From contig CBDANW010000002.1 of the NCBI GenBank assembly GCA_965197825.1, forward strand, positions 248,001 through 312,000: a stretch of 64,000 bases of DNA, written 5' to 3'. The stretch comes from CBDANW01 sp965197825 (GTDB taxonomy: Bacteria > Acidobacteriota > Vicinamibacteria > Marinacidobacterales > DATDRI01). The stretch's first letter is position 1; every line of letters starts with the position of its first letter. A program made the position numbers and the translations under genes. Shown piece by piece: positions 46,789 to 55,359 of the stretch. The notes beneath the pieces are model-generated. The model did not search any database. It was not told where the DNA came from and saw nothing but the letters and a program-made list of their open reading frames with translations.

Positions 46789-48189
46789 GGTCAAGTCTTA
46801 ATTTTCCTGTCAAATCTCCGTACGGTTCCCCGCGCTCGGTTAAGCTGCTGATTCCTCCGACGTGCCTTGCGGGAGAAGCTCGTTGCGAAGCTCCTCGACT
46901 TTCCTAGCGGCGAAGACATCCATCCTCACGCCGCGCCATTTGTTTGCGACGGCCAAGAGCACAGCGAACGAGAGTTTCATCGCGGCCTCCTCGGTGAAGA
47001 AGTGAGGAATGACCTTTGTGCGACGTTTGTGCTCTCCGAACGTGCGCTCAAGTAGATTCGACGTGCGAAGCCTTTTGTGATGCGCCGCAGGAAGGCGTAG
47101 CGCCTGAAGACACGCTTCGAGGGTCTCTTCCATGCACTTCATCGCGCTCGGGAATCGTTGACGGTACCGAGCGATCACCTCCCGACCCTTCTTCAGCCCT
47201 TGCTCGTAGCTGTTCGCATGGAACGACTCAAGGATGGCCGCCTTGAGTTCGTCGCGCACTTCCTTCGGAGCCTTGCCCAGGATGTTCTCGAGGCGGTGCT
47301 TCTGGCAACGTTGCTTGAGGCTTCGAGGGAAGACCTCTGCGATCGCTTTGAGCACTCCAGGATTCCCGTCCGTCACGATGAGCAACGGCTCCCTCATTCC
47401 TCGGGCCACCATCTCCTGCAAAAACCCCTTCCAGTTCTCGTAGGATTCTCGGTTGCCGACACCGATATGAAGAAGAACTCGCGTCCCATCAGCGCGATAG
47501 CCGGTCGCAACGAGGATGGGCTCTTTCCTCTCCGCTCCTTGGTGGTAGCGCAGGTACGTGCCGTCGAGCTCGAGATACAACAGCTTCTCGTTCGAGAGAT
47601 CCCGTTTTCGAAACGCCTCGAAATCCTCCGACAGACACCGTGTGACCCGGCTCACCACCGACTTCGAGACACCCGTGCCGCTCAGCACGTCCGCGAACGT
47701 CGCCTCAATGTCACGCGTCGACATCCCGTGGACGTACATCCGCGCGATCGGTTCATCGAGTTTCTCGGTCCGGCTCACGTAGGCGTCGAGAATCTTTGAC
47801 TGAAACACCTTCTCTGTTTCTCGTACCCGCGGCACTTGCACCGTCACCGCTCCCTCGCCCGTGAGGACCCGATGCGACTCATACCCGTTGCGTCGTCCCT
47901 TCTCCTTCGTCGTTGCCGGAGCGTTCTCATAGTAGTTTCGACCCAACGCCTCCGTCACCTCGCGCTCCAACGCATATTGAAGCATCATCTGAGCTCCCGA
48001 CCGGACGATCTCCGAGAGATTCATCTCCCCAAATACCAGTTGTTCCTCGAACTGCTTGAGCAATCGCTGACTCGGTAGTACCTTTCCCATGATGTATGGT
48101 TCTCCTTTTCTGTCCCCATGACGGGGACGGGTTTTGAGTTTGGGGAACCATACATCGTTTTTCTTTGACAGGGATCTTAAGACATCACC
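46789..48189 (-). mobile_element. IS-alpha, copy 5, complete
   Basis: 8-bp duplication CTCCTTCT at 46781-46788 and 48190-48197, from the leader of IS-gamma. Confidence 0.97.
46840..48090 (-). CDS. IS256-family transposase (IS-alpha), 416 aa
   Basis: Intact apart from a unique L-to-P change (KLDEPIARMY, residue 114). Leader has one extra T compared with copy 1. Confidence 0.94.
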   Translation of the reverse strand: MGKVLPSQRLLKQFEEQLVFGEMNLSEIVRSGAQMMLQYALEREVTEALGRNYYENAPATTKEKGRRNGYESHRVLTGEGAVTVQVPRVRETEKVFQSKILDAYVSRTEKLDEPIARMYVHGMSTRDIEATFADVLSGTGVSKSVVSRVTRCLSEDFEAFRKRDLSNEKLLYLELDGTYLRYHQGAERKEPILVATGYRADGTRVLLHIGVGNRESYENWKGFLQEMVARGMREPLLIVTDGNPGVLKAIAEVFPRSLKQRCQKHRLENILGKAPKEVRDELKAAILESFHANSYEQGLKKGREVIARYRQRFPSAMKCMEETLEACLQALRLPAAHHKRLRTSNLLERTFGEHKRRTKVIPHFFTEEAAMKLSFAVLLAVANKWRGVRMDVFAARKVEELRNELLPQGTSEESAA

Positions 48190-48739
48190 CTCCTTCTCGC
48201 TCTTTCCAAGCGAGTTTTTCTTTTGGATAAAAGAATGTTACGCCATTCTTATTTCCACAGGAACCGGGACGGATCCAAAACCGCAACAATCTATTTGACG
48301 CACGTAGTTCCAGCGGGTAGCCTGCTAGCATGTACGTGCGAAAATGGGCCGTTAAGGCTTGGGAAATAGTATCTCATGCAGATACTGCATTCAGCGTCCT
48401 GTCTCTGTTCCCGTTTCGCAGCGCTTTCGCAATTATGACTGGTCTGATCCCAGCGGTTCTTGCGATTGGAAGCGTTCCGACATGGGTTATAGCCATTCTT
48501 GTCCTTGTCGGACTTACTGTTGTCACAGCACTCCTATTGCTCATAACAAAGTTAATCGAATGGCTTGAGTCATCTGGCAAGATGCAGAGGCGTATCGCCA
48601 AGAAACAGAAACGAACTGACGAATCAGAAACACAACAGTTGCGTGAAGAACTGCGACAAGCCAAAAAAAACCATGCAGAGGCTAAGCTTCGATGGTGCGC
48701 CACTTTGTTATCAATAAAAATCGAGAGAGCGAGGGAGAG

Positions 48740-50139
48740 GGTCAAGTCTTAATTTTCCTGTCAAATCTCCGTACGGTTCCCCGCGCTCGGTTAAGCTGCT
48801 GATTCCTCCGACGTGCCTTGCGGGAGAAGCTCGTTGCGAAGCTCCTCGACTTTCCTAGCGGCGAAGACATCCATCCTCACGCCGCGCCATTTGTTTGCGA
48901 CGGCCAAGAGCACAGCGAACGAGAGTTTCATCGCGGCCTCCTCGGTGAAGAAGTGAGGAATGACCTTTGTGCGACGTTTGTGCTCTCCGAACGTGCGCTC
49001 AAGTAGATTCGACGTGCGAAGCTTTTTGTGATGCGCCGCAGGAAGGCGTAGCGCCTGAAGACACGCTTCGAGGGTCTCTTCCATGCACTTCATCGCGCTC
49101 GGGAATCGTTGACGGTACCGAGCGATCACCTCCCGACCCTTCTTCAGCCCTTGCTCGTAGCTGTTCGCATGGAACGACTCAAGGATGGCCGCCTTGAGTT
49201 CGTCGCGCACTTCCTTCGGAGCCTTGCCCAGGATGTTCTCGAGGCGGTGCTTCTGGCAACGTTGCTTGAGGCTTCGAGGGAAGACCTCTGCGATCGCTTT
49301 GAGCACTCCAGGATTCCCGTCCGTCACGATGAGCAACGGCTCCCTCATTCCTCGGGCCACCATCTCCTGCAAAAACCCCTTCCAGTTCTCGTAGGATTCT
49401 CGGTTGCCGACACCGATATGAAGAAGAACTCGCGTCCCATCAGCGCGATAGCCGGTCGCAACGAGGATGGGCTCTTTCCTCTCCGCTCCTTGGTGGTAGC
49501 GCAGGTACGTGCCGTCGAGCTCGAGATACAACAGCTTCTCGTTCGAGAGATCCCGTTTTCGAAACGCCTCGAAATCCTCCGACAGACACCGTGTGACCCG
49601 GCTCACCACCGACTTCGAGACACCCGTGCCGCTCAGCACGTCCGCGAACGTCGCCTCAATGTCACGCGTCGACATCCCGTGGACGTACATCCGCGCGATC
49701 AGTTCATCGAGTTTCTCGGTCCGGCTCACGTAGGCGTCGAGAATCTTTGACTGAAACACCTTCTCTGTTTCTCGTACCTGCGGCACTTGCACCGTCACCG
49801 CTCCCTCGCCCGTGAGGACCCGATGCGACTCATACCCGTTGCGTCGTCCCTTCTCCTTCGTCGTTGCCGGAGCGTTCTCATAGTAGTTTCGACCCAACGC
49901 CTCCGTCACCTCGCGCTCCAACGCATATTGAAGCATCATCTGAGCTCCCGACCGGACGATCTCCGAGAGATTCATCTCCCCAAATACCAGTTGTTCCTCG
50001 AACTGCTTGAGCAATCGCTGACTCGGTAGTACCTTTCCCATGATGTATGGTTCTCCTTTTCTGTCCCCATGACGGGGACGGGTTTGAGCTTGGGGAACCA
50101 TACATCGTTTTTCTTTGACAGGAATCTTAAGACATCACC
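48740..50139 (-). mobile_element. IS-alpha, copy 6, complete
   Basis: 8-bp duplication AGGGAGAG at 48732-48739 and 50140-50147. Confidence 0.97.
48791..50041 (-). CDS. IS256-family transposase (IS-alpha), 416 aa
   Basis: Intact. Has VPQVR like the copy at 40381 but ALRLP, and a private R-to-K change at residue 340. Confidence 0.95.
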   Translation of the reverse strand: MGKVLPSQRLLKQFEEQLVFGEMNLSEIVRSGAQMMLQYALEREVTEALGRNYYENAPATTKEKGRRNGYESHRVLTGEGAVTVQVPQVRETEKVFQSKILDAYVSRTEKLDELIARMYVHGMSTRDIEATFADVLSGTGVSKSVVSRVTRCLSEDFEAFRKRDLSNEKLLYLELDGTYLRYHQGAERKEPILVATGYRADGTRVLLHIGVGNRESYENWKGFLQEMVARGMREPLLIVTDGNPGVLKAIAEVFPRSLKQRCQKHRLENILGKAPKEVRDELKAAILESFHANSYEQGLKKGREVIARYRQRFPSAMKCMEETLEACLQALRLPAAHHKKLRTSNLLERTFGEHKRRTKVIPHFFTEEAAMKLSFAVLLAVANKWRGVRMDVFAARKVEELRNELLPQGTSEESAA

Positions 50140-50486
50140 AGGGAGAGTGAATATCCGCTTAAGGATATTCAAGTGACAGTTCGGTTTGCGGAATACAAGG
50201 ATTTCGACCTTGCAAAAGAAATCGCCACAATCATTAATAAGTGCACGCAATGGCATGTTGAGGTTGACGGAAGCAACAAGCCGACGATCATTCCCTGCGA
50301 GGATTTCAAGGTTGTCTTCAATATTGGGCCATTGCGCACATTTGAAGACGTAGCATGGGCCTTTAATTATGGTGAATTAGTCAAAGGCAAGATTGGGTGG
50401 AATACAACCGAAGGGCTTGATGGTGGTGGGCACCTTATTGTAAATGTGATACCAACTGTCACGCAGTGAGCTTCCTGTATTCTAGT

Positions 50487-50544
50487 CATCCGAAACGCCC
50501 GCGGCACGCCGGTCTTGAGTTCGTTTGTGTTTTTGGACACGACG
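50487..50544 (-). repeat. repeat E (copy 5)
   Basis: Begins 17 bp after the stop of the split membrane-protein gene. 50545-50730 shows no gene. Confidence 0.7.
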
Positions 50545-50730
50545 GACTCTTGAGGATTATCCACATCATCCAGAATTAGTCATCCTATTCGACGGAGCAA
50601 CGTAGCTCGAAAGCTGTAAATAAATAAAGAAGTTCCTTCCTGAAAATCAGAGAGAATGACGCAGCGAAACGGTATTCGGCGCTGATTCGAATATCACCGC
50701 GAAATCAGGGCATTTTTCGCTCAGATGCCG

Positions 50731-50759
50731 ACCGAATCGGCTGCAACTTCATAATCGAT
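50731..50759 (-). repeat. repeat J (29 bp)
   Basis: Inverted match (26 of 29) to 44778-44806; AT-rich neighbours are also loosely similar. Confidence 0.55.
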
Positions 50760-50760
50760 C

Positions 50761-51081
50761 CCGTCCTGTGCCAAAACTCGGCCCTCTTGAAATAGCCGAT
50801 AAATCAGCAGCTTAGCGTCTGTGTTTTGCGACGGTGCCAAGGGCTGTGGGCTTTACAATCGTCTGGCTCGAGGGTGTTATCTTCGGATCCAGCATGACGT
50901 ACCATGTGCAAATCCTACTGTTGGTCAGGCAGCCGTTGTTCGATCGGGCAGCCCTTGCTGCTCACACAGACCTCATGGGTGCTTCCGCCATTAAGTGTTG
51001 GTAAAATGACGCTAAGACTTTACGGTGCATTAAATTACAGCCATGGTCTTTCAAAAGGGCCGAGTTTTGGCACAGGATGGG
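50761..51081 (-). repeat. MITE-like repeat A1, full length (copy 6)
   Basis: Orientation as copy 2; right tip GGATGGGG instead of GGACGGGG. Nearly identical to the copy at 58207 (both have GGATCCAGCATGACG). Confidence 0.87.
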
Positions 51082-51287
51082 GTCTATCGAATCACGGAGC
51101 CGCGCCTCCTGAATGGAGCACAGACAGTCGACACCCTCTCGCGATTCATCAAGCTGAATGCGAACAACCAAAAGCTTGCCGATGCCAAGGACTCGCTCGA
51201 TGGAATGTACATCTTGGCCAAGGTCGTGACCGATGCCACGCCGGCTTTCGTTACGACGGTCACCATCAACAACAATCGACAGAATCC
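51082..51287 (+). pseudogene. AIPR abortive-infection protein, internal fragment
   Basis: Reads YRITEPRLLNGAQTVDTLSR, DSLDGMYILAKVVTDATPAF and VTTVTINNNRQN. NGAQTV and the T..NNRQN motif are the core signature of AIPR (phage-abortive infection) proteins. About 66 residues are left, with a family-A end on each side. Confidence 0.75.
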
Positions 51288-51345
51288 CGTCCTGTGCCAA
51301 AACTCGGCCCTCTTGCAACAGACTAAAAATCAACAGCTGAGACCT
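51288..51345 (+). repeat. family-A terminus, diverged
   Basis: A end then CTTGCAACAGACTAAAAATC AACAGCTGAGA, the most diverged A sequence in the window; leads into a recombinase fragment. Confidence 0.65.
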
Positions 51346-51373
51346 CGGCCTAAAGAGGGAGGAATAAGGTCGG

Positions 51374-51584
51374 CTGCTGCTGCCAACTGTCTACGAGGAT
51401 GCAGGGATCTCGGGAGGAACCCTGGAGCGCCCGGGCCTGCAGCGCTTGCTCGCCGACATTGATGCCGGTCTCGTCGAGCAGGTGGTGCTCTACAAGGTCG
51501 ACCGGCTGACCAGCTCCCTCTCCGACTTTGCGAAGCTCGTCGAGCGGCTCGACGCAGCCGGCACCGGTTTCGTCTCGGTGACCC
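51374..51584 (+). pseudogene. serine recombinase, resolvase-domain fragment
   Basis: LLPTVYEDAGISGGTLERPG, LQRLLADIDAGLVEQVVLYK and VDRLTSSLSDFAKLVERLDA; parallels 18063-18273 and ends at the same codon before an A terminus. Confidence 0.85.
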
Positions 51585-51766
51585 CGTCCTGTGCCAAAAC
51601 GCGGCCCTTTTGAAATAGACCATAAATCAGCAGCTTAGAGTCTGTGTTTGCGGCCGTGCCCAGGGCCGAGCGCGAACAAACGACGAAATCATGCAGGCAT
51701 AGTCCCGGCAGATCGGAGACCGATCAGGTTCGGGGCGTGCGGATGAATAAATAGAAGGCACAGGCA
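51585..51766 (+). repeat. family-A element, A4 type
   Basis: Third A4 copy, orientation as 43146. 51767-51904 has no recognised gene. Confidence 0.78.
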
Positions 51767-51935
51767 TAGGTTACGAGCGAACGCGATGGCGTCCAGAACA
51801 ACAGACCGGATATTTGGGAAACAGTCGCACGAGCGAACCTCTCCACGTTCCTAAGACGCCGGTGGCGTCGTCGGGTCGACCGGCACTAAGCAGCCGAGCA
51901 TGACTGACCTTGCCCAGGAAAAGTGGACAGGTTGA

Positions 51936-52814
51936 TTATCTCGCATGAGCCGTTTTGAGGTCATGAATCCGTTCGAACACCATTGGGCTGTTGTAATCGA
52001 GTGACGAGTGGAGTCGATACGGATTGTAGAACCCCTCGATGTAGCTCGCGACCGCGTCTTTGGCCATACGTCGTGTTGGCCAACTACATCGGTGGAGGAG
52101 CTCGGTCTTGAGCGTGCCTAAGAAGCTCTCGGTCACGGCGTTGTCCCAGCAATCACCCTTGCGGCTCATCGAGCACACGATGCCGTACTCATCGAGCACG
52201 GCCTGGTAGGTCGCAGCCGCGTATTGAGTACCACGGTCTGAATGATGCACCAAGCCACTTTCCGGCAGGCGGCGCCCCAAGGCCATGTGAAGCGCCTCGA
52301 GAGCAAGCTCCGCGCGCAGGTGGGGCTGCATCGCCCAGCCTACGACACGACGCGAGAACAGATCGAGGATGACCGCCAAGTAGAGCCAGCCTTCCCAAGT
52401 CCGGATGTAGGTTATGTCCGTCACCCAGAACTGGTTCGGTCGTTCGGCTTCGAAGTTCCGGCCGAGCACGTTGGGTGCGATGGGGCGATCGTGCTTGCTG
52501 TCGGTCGTGCGGCGAAAACGCTTGCTGGGCAGACCCTGCAGGCCCATCTCACGCATCAGCCGTGCCACTCGCTGCTTGCCTACCTCGACGTTCTCCCCGT
52601 CAAGCTGGCGACGTACACGCTCCCTGCCGTAGGTACCACGGCTATGGGCGTGGATCGCTTGGATGCGCAGCTTCAGCTTCCCATCCTCACACTGTCGCTT
52701 GCTGGGCGCGCGCTTCATCTGAGCGTAGTAGCCGCTGGTCGATACCCTCAGAACTCGGCACATCACCCGCACCGGGTAGTTGGCCCGCTCCGCGTGAATG
52801 AATTTGAATCTCAT
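51936..52814 (-). CDS. IS3-family transposase OrfB (DDE domain)
   Basis: 292 aa. HTH_21 region with SRGTYGRERVRRQLDGEN, then the rve catalytic core: D133 (FWVTDITYI), D193 (VHHSDRGTQY), E229 (CWDNAVTESF) and the C-terminal YIEGFYNPYRLHSSLDYNSP. It starts with ATGA overlapping the OrfA stop; an A6G run (TTAAAAAAGG, near 52840) in the end of orfA is the classic -1 frameshift site for making the OrfAB fusion. Intact. Confidence 0.96.
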   Translation of the reverse strand: MRFKFIHAERANYPVRVMCRVLRVSTSGYYAQMKRAPSKRQCEDGKLKLRIQAIHAHSRGTYGRERVRRQLDGENVEVGKQRVARLMREMGLQGLPSKRFRRTTDSKHDRPIAPNVLGRNFEAERPNQFWVTDITYIRTWEGWLYLAVILDLFSRRVVGWAMQPHLRAELALEALHMALGRRLPESGLVHHSDRGTQYAAATYQAVLDEYGIVCSMSRKGDCWDNAVTESFLGTLKTELLHRCSWPTRRMAKDAVASYIEGFYNPYRLHSSLDYNSPMVFERIHDLKTAHAR

Positions 52815-53107
52815 TCGCTTTCCTTCGCGAAGAAGGCCGCCGCCTTTTTTAATATTTCTCGCTCTTGCTCCAACGTACGCACTCGACGCCGTAGCGAACG
52901 GAGCTCATCACGTTCCGCCGTCGTCAGAGCCTCGCGTGGACCTTCACCGTGATCAACTTTGTATTGTTTCACCCAGTTTCGAAGGGCCGATTCCGTCAGG
53001 TCCAGTTCCTTAGCGACCTGGCCGATGCTGCGCTCGCCCTCCCTGAACAGCCGGACCGCTTCCTTCTTGAACTCCCCCGTGAACTTCCTGCGTCGTCGTT
53101 CTCCCAT
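52811..53107 (-). CDS. IS3-family transposase OrfA
   Basis: 98 aa: MGERRRRKFTGEFKKEAVRL, GQVAKELDLTESALRNWVKQ (HTH) and the coiled coil RSLRRRVRTLEQEREILKKA. ATG 53107 has GGAGG at the right distance; longer in-frame starts exist at 53125 and 53149. Together with OrfB it makes an apparently active element. Confidence 0.94.
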   Translation of the reverse strand: MGERRRRKFTGEFKKEAVRLFREGERSIGQVAKELDLTESALRNWVKQYKVDHGEGPREALTTAERDELRSLRRRVRTLEQEREILKKAAAFFAKESE

Positions 53108-53182
53108 GGACGCCTCCAGGCGCATTGTCGCGCCTCGGTTGATGTCCACAAAACCCGGGCAGGGTCAGACAGGCCTCAACCG

Positions 53183-53218
53183 CGCAAACAACGCTGAATC
53201 GACTTTTTGCGGAGCACA
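53183..53218 (-). repeat. repeat D, left-end type, single end
   Basis: CAACGCTGAATCGACTTTTT then GCGGAGCACA, just outside the IS3 right end. Confidence 0.65.
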
Positions 53219-53323
53219 GGCAGCGATCACGTCGACCTACATGTCTCGTCGGTCTGAGGCGGGAGCCTCGCTAGTTTTGCTCCATCCTTTGCATCAAGCT
53301 GTCTAGCCGCCCTTCAAGCGACT

Positions 53324-53797
53324 CTACCGCTTCAACAGACGAAGAAAACACCTCAAGCACGCGTCCCAGTACCGATCCATCACAGCGTTGACACCGGACG
53401 CAGCAAGATTCCACGCCTCCTCTTCGTGCGCGGCCCCATTCATGTGCTCGACCCCGATAGCCGCGCAAGATAGTCGCTCCAAGTGATCCGGATTGAACCG
53501 GGCATCGCGCCGCGCTCCCGCGTACTCACCGCCCAACGACTCGTTGTAGCCGTGAGGCGTCATGGTCCGGCGCGCTATGATCTCGCGGTGTTCGACTGCG
53601 CAGGCGGTGTACAGGTCGAGGCCGGAATGTAAGACTTCAACCACAGGATTACCGAACTGCGCAAACGGCAGTCGCCGTGCCTTTCGGTGCTCGTTGACTC
53701 GGCGGTCAACGTCCTGCGATAGGCCAATGTATTGCAACCCGCCATGCCGTCTCCAGCACAGCAGGTAGACTACAAACTCGCTGCCCGAGGCCGTCAT
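53324..53797 (-). CDS. GIY-YIG nuclease-domain protein
   Basis: 157 aa. The N-terminal ~80 residues are a GIY-YIG domain: FVVYLLCWRRHGGLQYIGLS (VVYLL and YIG strands), DRRVNEHRKARRLPFAQF (conserved R), and AVEHREIIARRTMTPHGYNE (E). The following GAHRR-like stretch GGEYAGARRDARFNPDHLER and a helical tail are not assigned. ATG 53797 is a reasonable start but no strong ribosome site is seen; the family-A end is 90 bp upstream. Could be a repair or homing-type nuclease. 53219-53323 holds nothing recognised. Confidence 0.78.
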   Translation of the reverse strand: MTASGSEFVVYLLCWRRHGGLQYIGLSQDVDRRVNEHRKARRLPFAQFGNPVVEVLHSGLDLYTACAVEHREIIARRTMTPHGYNESLGGEYAGARRDARFNPDHLERLSCAAIGVEHMNGAAHEEEAWNLAASGVNAVMDRYWDACLRCFLRLLKR

Positions 53798-53888
53798 AGA
53801 GCGTGGTGCAACCGCAAGGTAGCCAGCGACATACGGAAGCCCGCGAGCGCAAACGACATCCTCCACTCGGGAATGGGGATGAAGTACC

Positions 53889-54034
53889 CCGTCCTGTGCC
53901 AAAACTCGGCCCTTTTGAAATAGACCATAGATCAGCAGCTTAGTGTCTGTGTTTGCGACCGGGCCAAGGGCCGTAGGCTTTACAATCGTCTGGCCCGAGG
54001 GTGTTATCTTCAGATCCATGATGACGTACCACGT
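53889..54034 (+). pseudogene. 5' end of integrase-type IS with family-A terminus
   Basis: A end and leader to the transposase start MMTYHV (ATG 54019), then broken. Confidence 0.72.
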
Positions 54035-54085
54035 GAAGTCTCCTCGGGAAACTTCTAGACCCGGCGAGCTGGTTCGCACACCGCC

Positions 54086-54582
54086 ATGAGTAGCTTGATG
54101 AAAGCCGTCCGCTGTCACCGCTACGTCGGTCTCGACGACCAGGGGCGACCCCTGGCGACTCCGGCTTCGCTCCGAGAGGCCCTCTCGTGGACGAGATTCC
54201 GCCACCGGCCTGCGAACCGGGGCAGGTGTTGGTTCAAACTCGGTATGCCGGTGTGCAGTATCCGGATGCCCTGCAGGCGCAGGGCCTTTACCAGCAGCGG
54301 CCACGGCTTCCGTATGTGCCAGGGATGGACGTGTCGGGCATGGTCCTGGAGCTAGGCGATGGTGTCGACGGGTTGGCGGTGGGCGACGAGGTCTTCGCGC
54401 AAATGAGCGTGGGCGGTCTGGCCGAGGTCGCCGCTGCGCCGGCGTCGTCGGTCTGGCCGGCGCCGACCGGGGTCCCCCTGTCTGCGTGTGCGAATCTGGG
54501 GCGAAACTTCTTTCCAGCCTACTACTCCTTGAAGATTCTCGGTGAGGTCACGGCAGGAGATCTGGTGTTGGTCGATGGAGCG
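54086..54582 (+). pseudogene. Zn-independent quinone oxidoreductase (MDR family), N-terminal half, frameshifted
   Basis: ATG 54086: MSSLMKAVRCHRYVGLDDQG; near 54187 a one-base shift leads to LVDEIPPPACEPGQVLVQTR, YAGVQYPDALQAQGLYQQRP, LPYVPGMDVSGMVLELGDGV and LKILGEVTAGDLVLVDGA. This is the GroES-like domain and start of the Rossmann domain of an NADPH:quinone reductase (QOR-like). The nucleotide-binding domain is removed at 54583 by repeat E. Confidence 0.85.
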
Positions 54583-54640
54583 CGTCCTGTCCAAAAACAC
54601 AAACGAACTCAAGATTTGCGCGCCGGGACGTTTCGGATCA
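54583..54640 (+). repeat. repeat E (copy 6)
   Basis: CGTCCTGTCCAAAAACACAA to GGGACGTTTCGGATCA; truncates the oxidoreductase gene. Confidence 0.7.
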
Positions 54641-54672
54641 GAGACATCTGAGGCTTGGTTCGCCAATGGAAG

Positions 54673-54870
54673 CTAGAATCCTCGGTCATTCGGTTTCCGT
54701 GCTTTGACATCGTGGACTCCTGTCTCCCAAAGGATTAGGTGTCCACGAAAGCGGGTCAAGTCCAGTGGTAGCGCTTCGACGACCAGGACCGCCCTCCTCG
54801 TCTCCTCGGTCAGCTTGGTGCGATCGGATTCCTTCCAGTTCCACCACTCGGGCCAGCGGTGATTCTGCAA
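54673..54870 (-). CDS. unrecognised short reading frame
   Basis: 65 codons: HRWPEWWNWKESDRTKLTEE, AVLVVEALPLDLTRFRGHLI. Composition looks protein-like but I recognise no family, and its start is at the junction with a repeat H end (54868-54888). Possibly a gene remnant. Confidence 0.25.
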   Translation of the reverse strand: MQNHRWPEWWNWKESDRTKLTEETRRAVLVVEALPLDLTRFRGHLILWETGVHDVKARKPNDRGF

Positions 54871-55218
54871 TCAAGTGTTGGCGGCCGCCGAGAGCTCATC
54901 GACCTTGGCGGCCAAGATGAAGTCGCTTTCCGTCAGGCCATCGATCTTGTGAGTCCAGATCGTGAGTCTAACCACACCCCATGCCAGGTGGATATCTGGG
55001 TGGTGTCCCTGGGCTTCAGCCAGCTCTCCGACTCGGTTGGTGAATGCGAGGGCCTCCCGGAAATCTTTGAATCGAAACTCTTTCTCCAAATGATGTTGTT
55101 CAACGGTTCGCCAGTTGCCACCGAGCTTCCGCTGGAGTCCCTTTAGCGCGGGACCTCGGACCGGCGGCACCCCGCCCCGGCAGGGTACGCATTCTTTTTT
55201 CGCTAGCTCATTCGCCAA
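54871..55218 (-). CDS. pterin-4a-carbinolamine dehydratase
   Basis: 115 aa. Dehydrates 4a-hydroxytetrahydropterin, recycling the cofactor of aromatic amino-acid hydroxylases. Family motifs: CVPCRGGVPPVRGPAL, VEQHHLEKEFRFKDFREALA, NRVGELAEAQGHHPDIHLAW (EAxxHHPD active site with the two histidines) and VRLTIWTHKIDGLTESDFIL. The start is a TTG at 55218: GGAGG lies six bases before it and homology begins there, while the ATG at 55266 has no site. The last residues (SAAANT) come from the repeat H end, which replaces only the extreme tail, so the enzyme could work. Confidence 0.9.
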   Translation of the reverse strand: MANELAKKECVPCRGGVPPVRGPALKGLQRKLGGNWRTVEQHHLEKEFRFKDFREALAFTNRVGELAEAQGHHPDIHLAWGVVRLTIWTHKIDGLTESDFILAAKVDELSAAANT

Positions 55219-55359
55219 TTGGACCTCCTCGCAGGGTCTCGAATTCACCGCAGTCCTTACAAACATAACTTAGGAACCTGAACCCAATGTCGAGAGTGCG
55301 TAGTGGCTTCATCGTGAACCGCCGAACACCATCGTCTTCGTCGCAGTGAAGCCCCAAAT

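Larger units (their letters stand above)
45501..48276 (-). mobile_element. IS-gamma (IS256 family) with nested IS-alpha
   Basis: Left end GGATGCGTCTCTGAAGTCGT and inverted right end GGATCCGTCCCGGTTCCTGT share GGAT.CGTC.C and GTGGAAA. Without the nested IS-alpha it is about 1.37 kb. No target duplication is evident. Confidence 0.85.
48330..50469 (+). pseudogene. membrane-anchored coiled-coil protein, split by IS-alpha
   Basis: The first part (48330-48739) reads MYVRKWAVKAWEIVSHADTA, two membrane helices (FRSAFAIMTGLIPAVLAIGS and WVIAILVLVGLTVVTALLLL) and a coiled coil (ETQQLREELRQAKKNHAEAK). Removing IS-alpha and one copy of AGGGAGAG joins RARE to SEYPLKDIQVTVRFAEYKDF, DLAKEIATIINKCTQWHVEV and DGGGHLIVNVIPTVTQ, stop at 50469, in one frame of about 243 aa. 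The C-terminal alpha/beta domain is not one I recognise. No function proposed. Confidence 0.8.
51905..53168 (-). mobile_element. IS3-family element, complete
   Basis: Ends TGACCTTGCCCAGG and inverted TGACCCTGCCCGGG, both followed by GTGGACA; 1264 bp. A 3-bp duplication GAC flanks it (51902-51904, 53169-53171). Confidence 0.93.
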
